A DNA stretch of 64,000 nucleotides from contig JAUHVL010000014.1 in the NCBI GenBank assembly GCA_030425045.1, positions 1-64,000 on the forward strand. Reading direction: 5' to 3'. The first letter of the stretch is position 1, and the number at the start of each line of letters is the position of its first letter. This document shows, piece after piece, positions 34,022 through 42,906 of the stretch. Source of the stretch: a bacterium (GTDB lineage: Bacteria; Bdellovibrionota; Bacteriovoracia; Bacteriovoracales; Bacteriovoracaceae). The position numbers and the translations under genes were made by a program. The notes below the pieces were generated by a model. The model was given only the letters and a program-made list of their open reading frames with translations, was not told the DNA's origin and did no database searches.

Positions 34022-35487
34022 TAACGTTTATCCTTATTAACCAACACCCCTTTGATGTTGATTTGATATCTTTTAAAATAATCTATAATTTCTTCAATAT
34101 GCTTAAACTTAGAAAAATTCTCACCTACGATGATGGAGACATTATCTAGCGTTCTCACAATTGGAAAATAAAGTTCTCTATTACTATTAAGAACCTCCAT
34201 GTCAGGGAGATCCCATAAAATTAAGTCATAACTTTCAACAAGAACATCCAAGAAATACTCAAAATCATAATGACGAAGTTTTCGTTCAATTTTTTTAAGC
34301 TCTGTGAACTCTAAAATATCAAAGCCTTCACCATTAAAGACTTTATATTCAAAGTCTTCATCCAGTGCTCTTACCGAGCTATAATCTAATTCACCAATAA
34401 TTTCGTGATAAAAGCTTTCAAAAAAGCTCAAGGTAATAATACAAATTTTTACATCGATGTGATAATTGAAGTAACTCGTGACACCAAAGACTGACTTTTC
34501 TCTTTGGGACTTCAATGAGTTACCAGAAAAGGCCAATGACTTAAGCCCATTATTATAATCAACCATATATGAACTACCCACTTTATAAAGTTCCATATGA
34601 TCTTTAGCTCGATAGTAATACCCATTATGAGTAGTATTCTTTTTTCGAGTGAACGTTTGTTTGTCATAATGAAGAGTTTTATCTTTTAACTCTTCTTTAG
34701 GAGTTAGCTCTTTTTGAGCGTTATGCTCATTCTTTTCAAGGATTGACTCAAGAGGATCTTCTACTGGAAGCTCAGGCTCTTTAAGTGACAATCCTTTTTT
34801 CTTTACAGGCTTTAGTTTACTCACTTTCCGTGAAGGATAATTTTCTTCAAAAGCTTCGGATAAATCAGAGTTAATTTCACTTTCTAGTGAAGCGATATCC
34901 TCAAAACTTTCATTAGGTGAACTTTTTAAGACTTCTGAAATCTCTGCCTTATCTTCCTCTTCTAACGGCATATTAAAACTTAATGCCTTGTCAGAGTCGG
35001 CCTCAGCTGAAGGAAGTTCATCCAATTCGTCAGGAACCTCACCAATAAAATCAAAATTAAGACTGAGCTCTGCCTTTTTCAGGTTTTCAACACTATCACT
35101 TTGAGCAAGTTTTGGTTTTTGTGGGGACTTACTACCAAAAAGCATAGAGATTCGTGCAGCATCTTCAACACTGATTTTTTCTATTACAACTTTTTTGATT
35201 CTTTTATTTTGATTGATAAATTTATCGAGTTCTTCTGGTGAAACGTTTGTTACGCCATCTTCTTGATAAACTTTTACGGTGGTTAAAGTGGGGGATTTCT
35301 TTTCTACGTCAGTGAGTTCTCTTAATTTAACATCTTTACTTGCATATTCACTTTTGACGTCAAAGTCTGACAATCTCTCTTCAAGAGATTTTTCTTTTTC
35401 ATCAACAATGGTGATTTTAGGTTCTTGATCGCGGAATTCGATTTCCTCTTCCTGATCAAAGAATACCTTTTTCAAGTTCTTCGACAT
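34021..35487 (-). CDS. ParA/BY-kinase-fold protein with decayed P-loop and long acidic N-terminus (paralogue 2)
   Basis: 488 residues. About the first 270 are acidic, low in hydrophobics and probably disordered, apart from a short segment 'PEELDKFINQNKRIKKVVIEKISVEDAARISMLFG' (about 80-116). The C-terminal half parallels the 267-residue neighbour: 'YYRAKDHMELYKVGSSYMVDYNNGLKSLAFSG', loop 'GNSLKSQREKSVFGVTSYF' (about 318-337) in place of Walker A, and 'YDLILWDLPDM' (about 420-430) as Walker B. Shares one base with the next gene. Promoter must lie in 35488-35620. Function unknown; context suggests control of glycan export or length. Confidence 0.58.
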   Translation of the reverse strand: MSKNLKKVFFDQEEEIEFRDQEPKITIVDEKEKSLEERLSDFDVKSEYASKDVKLRELTDVEKKSPTLTTVKVYQEDGVTNVSPEELDKFINQNKRIKKVVIEKISVEDAARISMLFGSKSPQKPKLAQSDSVENLKKAELSLNFDFIGEVPDELDELPSAEADSDKALSFNMPLEEEDKAEISEVLKSSPNESFEDIASLESEINSDLSEAFEENYPSRKVSKLKPVKKKGLSLKEPELPVEDPLESILEKNEHNAQKELTPKEELKDKTLHYDKQTFTRKKNTTHNGYYYRAKDHMELYKVGSSYMVDYNNGLKSLAFSGNSLKSQREKSVFGVTSYFNYHIDVKICIITLSFFESFYHEIIGELDYSSVRALDEDFEYKVFNGEGFDILEFTELKKIERKLRHYDFEYFLDVLVESYDLILWDLPDMEVLNSNRELYFPIVRTLDNVSIIVGENFSKFKHIEEIIDYFKRYQINIKGVLVNKDKR

Positions 35488-35620
35488 TAAATAGTTTTCC
35501 CCACAAAAACTAAAGTTAACCTTTAACTCTTATCGATTAATTACTTGAAAATATGAGAAATAATCTGTGAAAATTAGAAAATTGTAGTGTAATTCCTACA
35601 TATCGAATTTATTGACCAGA

Positions 35621-38050
35621 TTATGCTTGCTTAAGCCCGATACCTGACTTTTCTAATTCGGAAAGAATTGTCGCCTCTGAGCTTTTGAGAAAATCACCAG
35701 ATAACGTAGCATTTCGATCAAGAAAACTTGTTCTTAAGGTTATATGCTTTTGATCTTTATCTTTCTCTTCAAAAACATCAACAATTGCATGAGATATAAT
35801 CTCTTTAATTTTAACTTTTCTAAGTTTCTCAAGTACATCCCCAGCATTCATCGAAAGAGGTACAGTTACGGTATAGTCGAAGTTAGAACCAGGAAACTTT
35901 GGAAGAGGTTTATATTTAACTTTCGCGACTCTACTTTTATCAGCAAAGTCTTCGAGGTCGATAATCGCAAACGATAAACTACCTTTTATTTTAAACTTCC
36001 TTGCCATAAGGGGATGAAGAGTTGTGGCCATTCCTTTTATCTTTCCCATAACTCTAAAATTATGAAACTCAAACGGATGAACACCAACCCACCCTTCGTC
36101 TAATACTTCGTTTTTAAATTTTGGGTGCCTTAAAATTGGCTGACTAGAGATATTTATATAATCAAAGAGTCTATTTATCGTATTTACCAAATCTAAATAA
36201 GTAGATTGTGAGCTATTATAAAATGAAACACATAAATGTAACCTTTCATTCACAAAATTCTTATCATCGGGCATATAAACTCGACCGAGTTCAAAAGATT
36301 TAAAAGACGAGAAGTTTTTACCATTAAGTGCTGCAGACTCGAGCATCCCGGGAACAAGACTGGTTCTCATCTGATCATGATCTTTTGATAAAGAGTTTAT
36401 CAATTTTAATGAGTTCTGCTCAAACTGACATTTTTCCAATAACTTTTCCCCAACCATTGGATAAGTCATCACTTCAGTGGCATCTCCATTCATGACTAAA
36501 AAGTCTCTTATATCCTTGCTCAGCTTTGCTCTATTTTGAAGTTCTACTGGTCTAATATCTAATTGAGGGCCTACAGGTTCAATATTGTCATAACCTATGA
36601 CTCTTCCAATTTCCTCAATTAAGTCAGCATCACATTCAATATCTTTGGTTGCTCTAAAACTAGGAACAATAACATCAAGGTTATTCTCACTCCCCTCAAC
36701 ATTGAATTCTAAGGCCGTTAAGATATCGACAACTTTTTCTTTTTTAAGTTGTGTTCCAAGAATTCGATTAATTTTATCTAAGCTGATTGTAATCTTAATG
36801 GGATCATAACTTAATACAGGTCCATCATACTGAAGCTCTCCTACAACTTTTGCATTGGGAGATAATTCCATCACCAAATCAATTGTACGATAAAGAGTTT
36901 TAAGCATTTGCATAGAATCTAAACTCTTCTCATAGCGACTAGAGGAATCCGTTCTTAAACCAAGACGTGTAGAAGTTTGTCTCACTTCTTTTGCTTTCCA
37001 GTTGGCCACTTCAATAAAAATATTTTTTGTTTTTTCAGTCACACCACTGTTGAGCCCACCCATAATACCTGCAAGAACAAGAGGCTTTTGGCCATCACAA
37101 ATAACCGTATCATCAGCAATCAACTCTCTTTCTTTCTCATCAAGTGTTATAAAGTTTTCGTGAGCATCGAGTTTTTTAATATGAATACTTCCCCCTTCAA
37201 TCAGATCACGATCAAAGATATGAAGAGGATGGCCAAGTTCACACATCACATAATTACTAATATCAACAATATTGTTAATCGGTCTTAAACCTACGGCTAA
37301 AAGTCTATTCTTAAGCCACTCTGGAGACTCTCCAACTTCAATATTTTCAAGAGAGATCCCAAAATAGCCCAGACAAGAACTACTCGTTTCTACTTTTATC
37401 GTTACAGGAGCTGATGTTTTGTCAGAGTATTTTTTCTTAGCTTCTTCAAGCCAAGAATCATCATAAGGGTTTTTTAACTTTTTATCGACAAGAAGAGCGA
37501 ACTCTCTGGCCATACCAAAATGTCCCCAAAGATCAGGTCTATGAGTAAGGGACTTGTTATCGATGTCAAAAATTAAATCTTTCTTAAGTTTGTAATATTC
37601 TAGTGTTGTAACACCAAGGGGAGCGTCGGCAGGAAGTTCAATAATTCCTTCAGACTCTTCTGAAAATCCAAGTTCCTCTTCAGAACAAAGCATTCCCTCT
37701 GATAAGACACCCCTAATCTTTTTGGGCTCTAAAGTTAAGCCATTTGGTAACGTCACTCCTAAAGGTGCATACGCCGTTTTCATTCCCACTTTTACGTTGG
37801 GTGCTCCACAAACAACTTTAAGTTTTTTTTCATCCCCGACATGAAACGTCACAAGATTTAATTTATCAGCTTCGGGATGTTTCTCTTTTTCTAAAACTTC
37901 GGCAATTCTAATTTTCTGTAAATGGTCACCGACAACCTCGGTTTTTTCAACTTCCGCAACACCAAGAGTAAAAAGTGACTCTAATTCTTTGGTATCAATA
38001 TTATCGTCTATCTCGACAAAGTCTTTTATCCAATCTAAAGAAATTAACAT
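35621..38050 (-). CDS. pheT: Phenylalanyl-tRNA synthetase beta subunit
   Basis: 809 residues, full length. N-terminal tRNA-binding (OB) domain at about 40-150 ('KIRIAEVLEKEKHPEADKLNLVTFHVG', 'VVCGAPNVKVGMKTAYAP', 'GVLSEGMLCSEEELG'). B3/B4 editing region ('NIVDISNYVMCELGHPLHIFD') and B5 domain ('LGTQLKKEKVVDILTALEF') follow. The catalytic-like core and the FDX-ACB anticodon-binding domain are at the C-terminus ('LPKFPGSNFDYTVTVPL'). Works with PheS as an alpha2beta2 enzyme charging tRNA-Phe. AGGA precedes the ATG; pheS ends nine bases upstream. Confidence 0.97.
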   Translation of the reverse strand: MLISLDWIKDFVEIDDNIDTKELESLFTLGVAEVEKTEVVGDHLQKIRIAEVLEKEKHPEADKLNLVTFHVGDEKKLKVVCGAPNVKVGMKTAYAPLGVTLPNGLTLEPKKIRGVLSEGMLCSEEELGFSEESEGIIELPADAPLGVTTLEYYKLKKDLIFDIDNKSLTHRPDLWGHFGMAREFALLVDKKLKNPYDDSWLEEAKKKYSDKTSAPVTIKVETSSSCLGYFGISLENIEVGESPEWLKNRLLAVGLRPINNIVDISNYVMCELGHPLHIFDRDLIEGGSIHIKKLDAHENFITLDEKERELIADDTVICDGQKPLVLAGIMGGLNSGVTEKTKNIFIEVANWKAKEVRQTSTRLGLRTDSSSRYEKSLDSMQMLKTLYRTIDLVMELSPNAKVVGELQYDGPVLSYDPIKITISLDKINRILGTQLKKEKVVDILTALEFNVEGSENNLDVIVPSFRATKDIECDADLIEEIGRVIGYDNIEPVGPQLDIRPVELQNRAKLSKDIRDFLVMNGDATEVMTYPMVGEKLLEKCQFEQNSLKLINSLSKDHDQMRTSLVPGMLESAALNGKNFSSFKSFELGRVYMPDDKNFVNERLHLCVSFYNSSQSTYLDLVNTINRLFDYINISSQPILRHPKFKNEVLDEGWVGVHPFEFHNFRVMGKIKGMATTLHPLMARKFKIKGSLSFAIIDLEDFADKSRVAKVKYKPLPKFPGSNFDYTVTVPLSMNAGDVLEKLRKVKIKEIISHAIVDVFEEKDKDQKHITLRTSFLDRNATLSGDFLKSSEATILSELEKSGIGLKQA

Positions 38051-38059
38051 AGTGAAGTC

Positions 38060-39121
38060 CTAGAAGCTGTGAAACTGTTCGTAAAAACGAAGGTCACCGT
38101 TATTAAAGTATCTAATATCATCAATCCCATATCTCATCATAACGAGACGATCGAGACCTAAACCAAAAGCAAAGCCACTCCATTCATCAGGATCAATATT
38201 TCCAGCACGTAAAACATTTGGGTGAACCATTCCACATGGTAATAATTCTACCCAGCCTGTTTTTTTACAAACAGAACAACCTTTTCCGTTACAAATTAAA
38301 CAATTGATATCAAGTTCAAAACCTGGTTCAACAAAAGGAAAAAAGCCCGGTCTTAAGCGAACCTTAACGTCTTTTTTAAAGATCTCTTTTAAAAGAGTTT
38401 TCATAAAATAAATAAGATGAGCTACAGAGACATCTTTTCCGACCATCATTCCTTCGAGTTGATTAAAAACCATCTCATGTGATGCGTCTGTTCTTTCACA
38501 GCGAAAAACGGTACCTGGAGCAATAAAACGAAAAGGTGGTTTGCGCTCTAACATCCCTCTAATTTGAATCGTCGAAGTATGAGTTCGCAGTAACTGTTTT
38601 TTCTCTACATCGCTACTCGGGTGATGAAACCAAAAAGTGTCTTGCATATCTCTTGCAGGGTGATCCGCAGGGATATTTAAGGCCTCAAAGTTATGAAATT
38701 CATCTTCAACATGAGGGCCATCAAGAACTTCAAAGCCCATCGATAAAAAGACATCTTCAATTTCTTTTTGAACAATTGTGCGGGGATGATAACCACCATG
38801 AGTTCCCCCTTCACTTTTAATATCATCGAGAAGAGTAATATCAATTTTTTCTTTTTCTAGTTTTTGATTGATTTTTTCTATTTCAATAAAGTTAAGTTTA
38901 TCTTGCAAGATAGAAAGCATCTTATCTTTAGTTGCATTAACCAAAGGGCCAATAGTTTTTTTCTCTTCTGGAGACATGCCACCAATTGACTTCATGATCT
39001 CTGAAACTTTTCCTTTCTTTCCGAGAAAATTGGCCTTGGCAGAAAGAACATCTGCTTGTTCCGTCAGAGGTGTTAATGCTGATTCAAACTCACTTAAAAG
39101 AGAGTCAAGTTGGTCCTTCAT
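38060..39121 (-). CDS. pheS: Phenylalanyl-tRNA synthetase alpha subunit
   Basis: 353 residues. N-terminal coiled coil (1-90), then class II catalytic core: 'HPRTIVQKEIEDVFLSMGFEV', motif 2 'FRCERTDASHEMVFNQLEGMMVG', the Cys-rich insert 'CLICNGKGCSVCKKTGWVELL' found in many bacterial PheS, and motif 3 'GFAFGLGLDRLVMMRYGIDDIR'. Activates Phe. Start overlaps the stop of the heptose-kinase-like gene (ATGA), linking translation to an LPS gene. Confidence 0.97.
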   Translation of the reverse strand: MKDQLDSLLSEFESALTPLTEQADVLSAKANFLGKKGKVSEIMKSIGGMSPEEKKTIGPLVNATKDKMLSILQDKLNFIEIEKINQKLEKEKIDITLLDDIKSEGGTHGGYHPRTIVQKEIEDVFLSMGFEVLDGPHVEDEFHNFEALNIPADHPARDMQDTFWFHHPSSDVEKKQLLRTHTSTIQIRGMLERKPPFRFIAPGTVFRCERTDASHEMVFNQLEGMMVGKDVSVAHLIYFMKTLLKEIFKKDVKVRLRPGFFPFVEPGFELDINCLICNGKGCSVCKKTGWVELLPCGMVHPNVLRAGNIDPDEWSGFAFGLGLDRLVMMRYGIDDIRYFNNGDLRFYEQFHSF

Positions 39122-40140
39122 AATAGTTCCTGTAATCTTCGATAATAAACAGTAAGTTCTTGCAGGTTAACGGTTGCTGTTCCTTTTTTAGCAACGACAA
39201 CACCAGCACCACAGTTTCCAAGCCATCCCGCTTCTGCCAGTGTACCTCCGGCCACAAGACCTGCAGCTAATAAACTTATCGTCGTATCCCCGGCACCCGA
39301 AACATCGTAAACTTCTTGAGCAGCAGTTGGGATAACAGTAATTTTTGGATTTGATTCTTTACGATCGATCATGGCCATTCCCTCGGCACCAAGGGTAATA
39401 ACAATTTTATCGATATTTAATTTATCACTTAAGATTTCCGCCATCTCTTCTACGTTTTTCTTTTGGTAGGTATAACCAAGGTACTCAACCATCAATCTTG
39501 CCTCTTTTAAGTTTGGTTTTAATAAACTCGCTCCAGTGTAGAATTTTGGCGGAGTACTTTTACCCGGATCAACACAAATGAGTTTGTTATTTTCATTGGC
39601 AAGAGAAATCAAATTCTGACATAACTTTTCTGAAGACATTCCTTTGGCGTAATCTTCAAGAATAATAGCACTATGATTACCAATAAACTCTCCAACACGA
39701 TCGATAACCTTTCCTTCAATCGTTGGATTAAGAGGTTCTTGAGATTCATAATCAATACGGCATATCTGTTGAGTATCGGTTGTAATTCTTTCTTTAAATG
39801 TTGTTGGTCTTTCAATATCCCTAACGAGTCCCCAAATATTGAGGCCGCATTCCTCAAGAAGTGTCTCCATTCGACTTGCTCTCACATCGTCTCCAACAAC
39901 TCCACAAATCGTAGACTCTACTCCGAGAGTTTTAAGATTGTGGCCGATATTAGCGGCAAGACCTAACTTCTCCCACTCCTTACTTACGGCCAAAACAGGT
40001 ACCGGAGCCTCAGGTGAAATTCTTTTCACTTCACCGGTTGTATATTTATCAATTCCCACATCTCCAACAATAACGATGGGGTCCATGGTACTAAATTTTC
40101 CTACGAGTTCTTGAAACCTAATCTCTGGAAGCATTTGCAT
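39118..40140 (-). CDS. rfaE1: D-glycero-beta-D-manno-heptose-7-phosphate kinase-like PfkB sugar kinase
   Basis: 340 residues from the ATG at 40140, chosen because AAAGGAG lies six bases upstream; the longer frame from 40194 has no such site. 'DPIVIVGDVGIDKYTTGEVKRISPEAPVPVLAV' is the substrate-side signature of the RfaE/HldE kinase domain. 'EDYAKGMSS', 'LKPNLKEA' and 'DVSGAGDTTISLLAAGL' (catalytic Asp in GAGD) are ribokinase-family motifs. The adenylyltransferase half of HldE is absent, so a separate HldC-like enzyme would be needed elsewhere. Overlaps the end of the GT9 gene by 23 bases, consistent with ADP-heptose synthesis and transfer. Confidence 0.88.
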   Translation of the reverse strand: MQMLPEIRFQELVGKFSTMDPIVIVGDVGIDKYTTGEVKRISPEAPVPVLAVSKEWEKLGLAANIGHNLKTLGVESTICGVVGDDVRASRMETLLEECGLNIWGLVRDIERPTTFKERITTDTQQICRIDYESQEPLNPTIEGKVIDRVGEFIGNHSAIILEDYAKGMSSEKLCQNLISLANENNKLICVDPGKSTPPKFYTGASLLKPNLKEARLMVEYLGYTYQKKNVEEMAEILSDKLNIDKIVITLGAEGMAMIDRKESNPKITVIPTAAQEVYDVSGAGDTTISLLAAGLVAGGTLAEAGWLGNCGAGVVVAKKGTATVNLQELTVYYRRLQELL

Positions 40141-41209
40141 TTTCTTCTCCTTTGGAAAGGAATTTCTGTGCATGTGACACGACCTTATCGACATCGATAC
40201 TTTTCATCCACTTTGAATGAGCACGATGGTCACCGGCACTCTGTTCTAACTCGTGACATTCTATCACTGGGTCCATAATTTGTACTCTATTATCTCGTCT
40301 TAAAGGCCCCCATCGCTTGGCAGATTGAACTAGAATTGGTGAGTAAATTCCAATTTGGGGTATTCCAACAAGATTAGCGATATGAGTTGTTCCCGTACTT
40401 GGGCCGAGAAACAAATTCGCTCTCGACAAAATTTTAGCATAATGCACCAAACCTCTCTTTGAGCCATCAAAGAAATAAAGGGGAAGCTTTTGCTTTTCAG
40501 AAAGAGAGTTCTTCAGTTCTTCAATATATTTTGCATCACTAGGGGTATGGCTAATAATAAAATTGAGGTCAGCTCTCTCTTTGGCCAGCCTTATTATAAA
40601 CTCACTATAATATTCTATCGGCCAATTTAATGTATGGCCTGTCATTCCAGGGTGAACAAAAACGAGCTTGTCCTGAGGATTTAACCCAGCTTTTTCAATT
40701 TCATTTTGAAAGTCAAAAAAGTCCGAATCACTATTTTCAAAACCAACACTAATTTCTTTATTCGCTTTGATACTTTCTTTAAGTGGTTTTAATAATTCTA
40801 AATTATAATCACTTTCATGCATTAGAGCTTTTGATCGCTTTTGGCGGACACCTTTATTTAATGTCAAAAACGTTTGAGCTTTTGACATTAAACCACCACG
40901 AAAAGAAACTCCTCCAAAAAAAGCGGCCAAATTCGCCGTGGTATCGCCTCCAATATAAAAATAATGAGTCGGATTAAATTCTTTTATTATATTTTTTGTA
41001 ATTTTAAGTTTAGAAACAAATGAATCTTTCTTATCAACGACCCAAGACTTATCGATCATATCAGAAAAGAGAGTCACCAGCTCCGTTGTTCGTGGAGAAA
41101 TGATGAGACCTATTTCACAGTTGGGAAATTCTGTTTTCAGTGTTTTTAACACGGGCATTGTTAAGATGAGATCTCCGATAGCATCGGAGCGATTAATCAA
41201 AATTTTCAC
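40118..41209 (-). CDS. Glycosyltransferase family 9 (ADP-heptose:LPS heptosyltransferase-like)
   Basis: 363 residues. 'KILINRSDAIGDLILTMPVLKTLKTEFPNCEIGLI' is the RfaF/RfaC N-terminus with the conserved Asp, and 'VHPGMTGHTLNWPIEYYSEFI' and 'FLGPSTGTTHIANLVGIPQIGIYSP...RWGP' form the donor site. Inner-core heptose transfer to lipid A-KDO is the likely job, fitting the heptose kinase encoded next. Overlaps cmk by 4 bases. Confidence 0.88.
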   Translation of the reverse strand: MKILINRSDAIGDLILTMPVLKTLKTEFPNCEIGLIISPRTTELVTLFSDMIDKSWVVDKKDSFVSKLKITKNIIKEFNPTHYFYIGGDTTANLAAFFGGVSFRGGLMSKAQTFLTLNKGVRQKRSKALMHESDYNLELLKPLKESIKANKEISVGFENSDSDFFDFQNEIEKAGLNPQDKLVFVHPGMTGHTLNWPIEYYSEFIIRLAKERADLNFIISHTPSDAKYIEELKNSLSEKQKLPLYFFDGSKRGLVHYAKILSRANLFLGPSTGTTHIANLVGIPQIGIYSPILVQSAKRWGPLRRDNRVQIMDPVIECHELEQSAGDHRAHSKWMKSIDVDKVVSHAQKFLSKGEENANASRD

Positions 41210-41943
41210 AACTCGATATTCGCTTTTTTTGCCGCCTCACTCACAAGTTCTGCTAATTTTTTTATAGCTTGATCACTTGTCATTTGATCTGTGTTTACTT
41301 CAATGGCATCAGTCGCCTTTTTCAAGGGAGAAATTTCTCTTTCTTGATCTCTTTTATCTCTTTGAATCACTTCTTCTAAAATGCCATCCAGATCGACATT
41401 ATCTTGTCCACCTTTTTGTAATTGCTCTAACCTTCTTTTAGCTCTCACCTCAGGTGAAGCTGTTAGAAAAATTTTACAAAAAGCATTGGGAAAAACAACA
41501 GTGCCGATATCTCTTCCCTCGACCACACAAATATTTTTGGCCACAAGAGACCTTTGATAATCAAGTAAGTACTCTCTCACACTAGGTAGCCGAGATACTT
41601 TTGAAGCGAGAATTGATATTTGATTTTCACGTATCTTCTCAGTGAGATCCTCACCGTTCAATTCGATAAGACAATGCTCATCTTTGCCGTAAATAAAGTT
41701 AAGATTTTTCAAATTAGCTAATAACTCTGGACTTTCTTCTATCGCTAAATTTGTTTTATCAAAGTAATAGGCCAGGGCACGATACATTGCTCCTGTATCG
41801 ATATAAAGCAAACCTAACTCATTAGCTAAAGCAGAAGTCATAGTCGACTTACCCGCCCCACTAGGTCCATCTATTGCAACTACATGATCAAATTGTTTAT
41901 GACTCAAAGCACTACCCGCATCGTGAAAACGTAAGTCTAGCAC
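41206..41943 (-). CDS. cmk: Cytidylate kinase
   Basis: 245 residues. P-loop 'VAIDGPSGAGKSTMTSALANELGLLYIDTGAMYRA' is diagnostic, with 'VVEGRDIGTVVFPNA' and 'RDKRDQEREISPLKKATDAIEVNT' further on. Phosphorylates CMP/dCMP. The start is a GTG at 41943, giving a 17-residue extension before the first strand; no clear ribosome site is visible and a later start is possible. Begins the overlapping cmk-GT9-kinase-pheS-pheT run, 39 bases after the transglycosylase gene. Confidence 0.95.
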   Translation of the reverse strand: MLDLRFHDAGSALSHKQFDHVVAIDGPSGAGKSTMTSALANELGLLYIDTGAMYRALAYYFDKTNLAIEESPELLANLKNLNFIYGKDEHCLIELNGEDLTEKIRENQISILASKVSRLPSVREYLLDYQRSLVAKNICVVEGRDIGTVVFPNAFCKIFLTASPEVRAKRRLEQLQKGGQDNVDLDGILEEVIQRDKRDQEREISPLKKATDAIEVNTDQMTSDQAIKKLAELVSEAAKKANIEL

Positions 41944-41982
41944 GATGAGAACTGAAAACTCAAAGATGTTAAGAGGATAACT

Positions 41983-42771
41983 TTAAAAGTATTTATCAGC
42001 GTACTGAGTTAGACGACGATAGTTATTCGTCACTTTATTGAGATAATGATTATGTACACCGACCGGTAGGTTTTTACGCAGCCTTTGCTTCACTCGATAG
42101 GGTCCCATATTATAGGCAACGGTTGCCAGTTTATGGTTTCCATTAAATTTTTTCAAAAGCATTCTCAAGTAAAAAGCACCCATTTTAATATTCATCGATG
42201 GCTCTGCCGCCAAGTGGTAGGCGAGCTTGGGAGACATGGGTCTTCTCATCTTTTGAAGTAAATAATGACTTGTTCCAGGCATAACTTGCATCAACCCAAT
42301 AGCTCTTACTGGGCTTACCGCTTTTGGATTAAAATGACTCTCAGTCCACATAATCGCCAGTAACCAAAAAGGGTCGATCTGATAACGTTGAGAGTTTTCT
42401 AACGCTATTTTTAAAAATGGCCTCAGGTCATCTCTTAAATCCATCGGAACGGCCAGCAGGATCATCTGCTCAAATTCACTTCGGTTAAAATCTTGAATCA
42501 CCGATAAGTCTAACTGGGGTGCAAACGTCTTATTCACCTCAGAAAAACTGTAATTCCAAGGTTGAACCTTAGGCATGGGGCCCGGTGGCTTTTCGTAGAC
42601 TCTATAAGGTGAGAGAGACTTGGTAATCCCAAAGTCTAAAGACTCCCATTTGCCAGAGGTGTAGGAAATTCTAACAACGATTGTTAGAAGAACCATTACC
42701 AAGCTACTCGTGGTAAATATTTGTGGAACCGCGTCAAAATAATTGACGAATCTTCCCATAACTTTTTTCAT
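41983..42771 (-). CDS. Membrane-anchored lytic transglycosylase (SLT domain)
   Basis: 262 residues. A hydrophobic segment at about 20-35 ('TTSSLVMVLLTIVVRIS') anchors it; the SLT domain spans about 115-262. The catalytic glutamate is E144 in 'AIMWTESHFNPKAVS', followed by 'AIGLMQVMPGTS', 'NIKMGAFYLRMLL' and 'ATVAYNMGP'. It cleaves peptidoglycan glycan strands in the periplasm. AGAAGGG precedes the ATG. In a predatory relative such enzymes could act on self or prey wall; the sequence does not say which. Confidence 0.88.
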   Translation of the reverse strand: MKKVMGRFVNYFDAVPQIFTTSSLVMVLLTIVVRISYTSGKWESLDFGITKSLSPYRVYEKPPGPMPKVQPWNYSFSEVNKTFAPQLDLSVIQDFNRSEFEQMILLAVPMDLRDDLRPFLKIALENSQRYQIDPFWLLAIMWTESHFNPKAVSPVRAIGLMQVMPGTSHYLLQKMRRPMSPKLAYHLAAEPSMNIKMGAFYLRMLLKKFNGNHKLATVAYNMGPYRVKQRLRKNLPVGVHNHYLNKVTNNYRRLTQYADKYF

Positions 42772-42906
42772 TGCGCCCTTCTAGCCTTAGCACCATCACT
42801 TGGCAATAATAGGGCGGCACAAATTTGCACTTTTAGCTTCTAAACTTAGGCATTATGATCAAATTTCTAAAATTTTGTGAAAACAAACAAAGACTCGGAG
42901 CACAAT

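Noticed and set aside
33218-35487. Annotation of these two genes as functional tyrosine kinases (Wzc/CapB type)
   Set aside because: Walker A is not recognisable and there is no C-terminal Tyr cluster; only the general fold and context fit.
35488-35620. Terminator after pheT
   Set aside because: Only weak AT-rich symmetries (TGTAG-N7-CTACA, AAAGTTAACCTTT) and no stem with a T-run on the minus strand.
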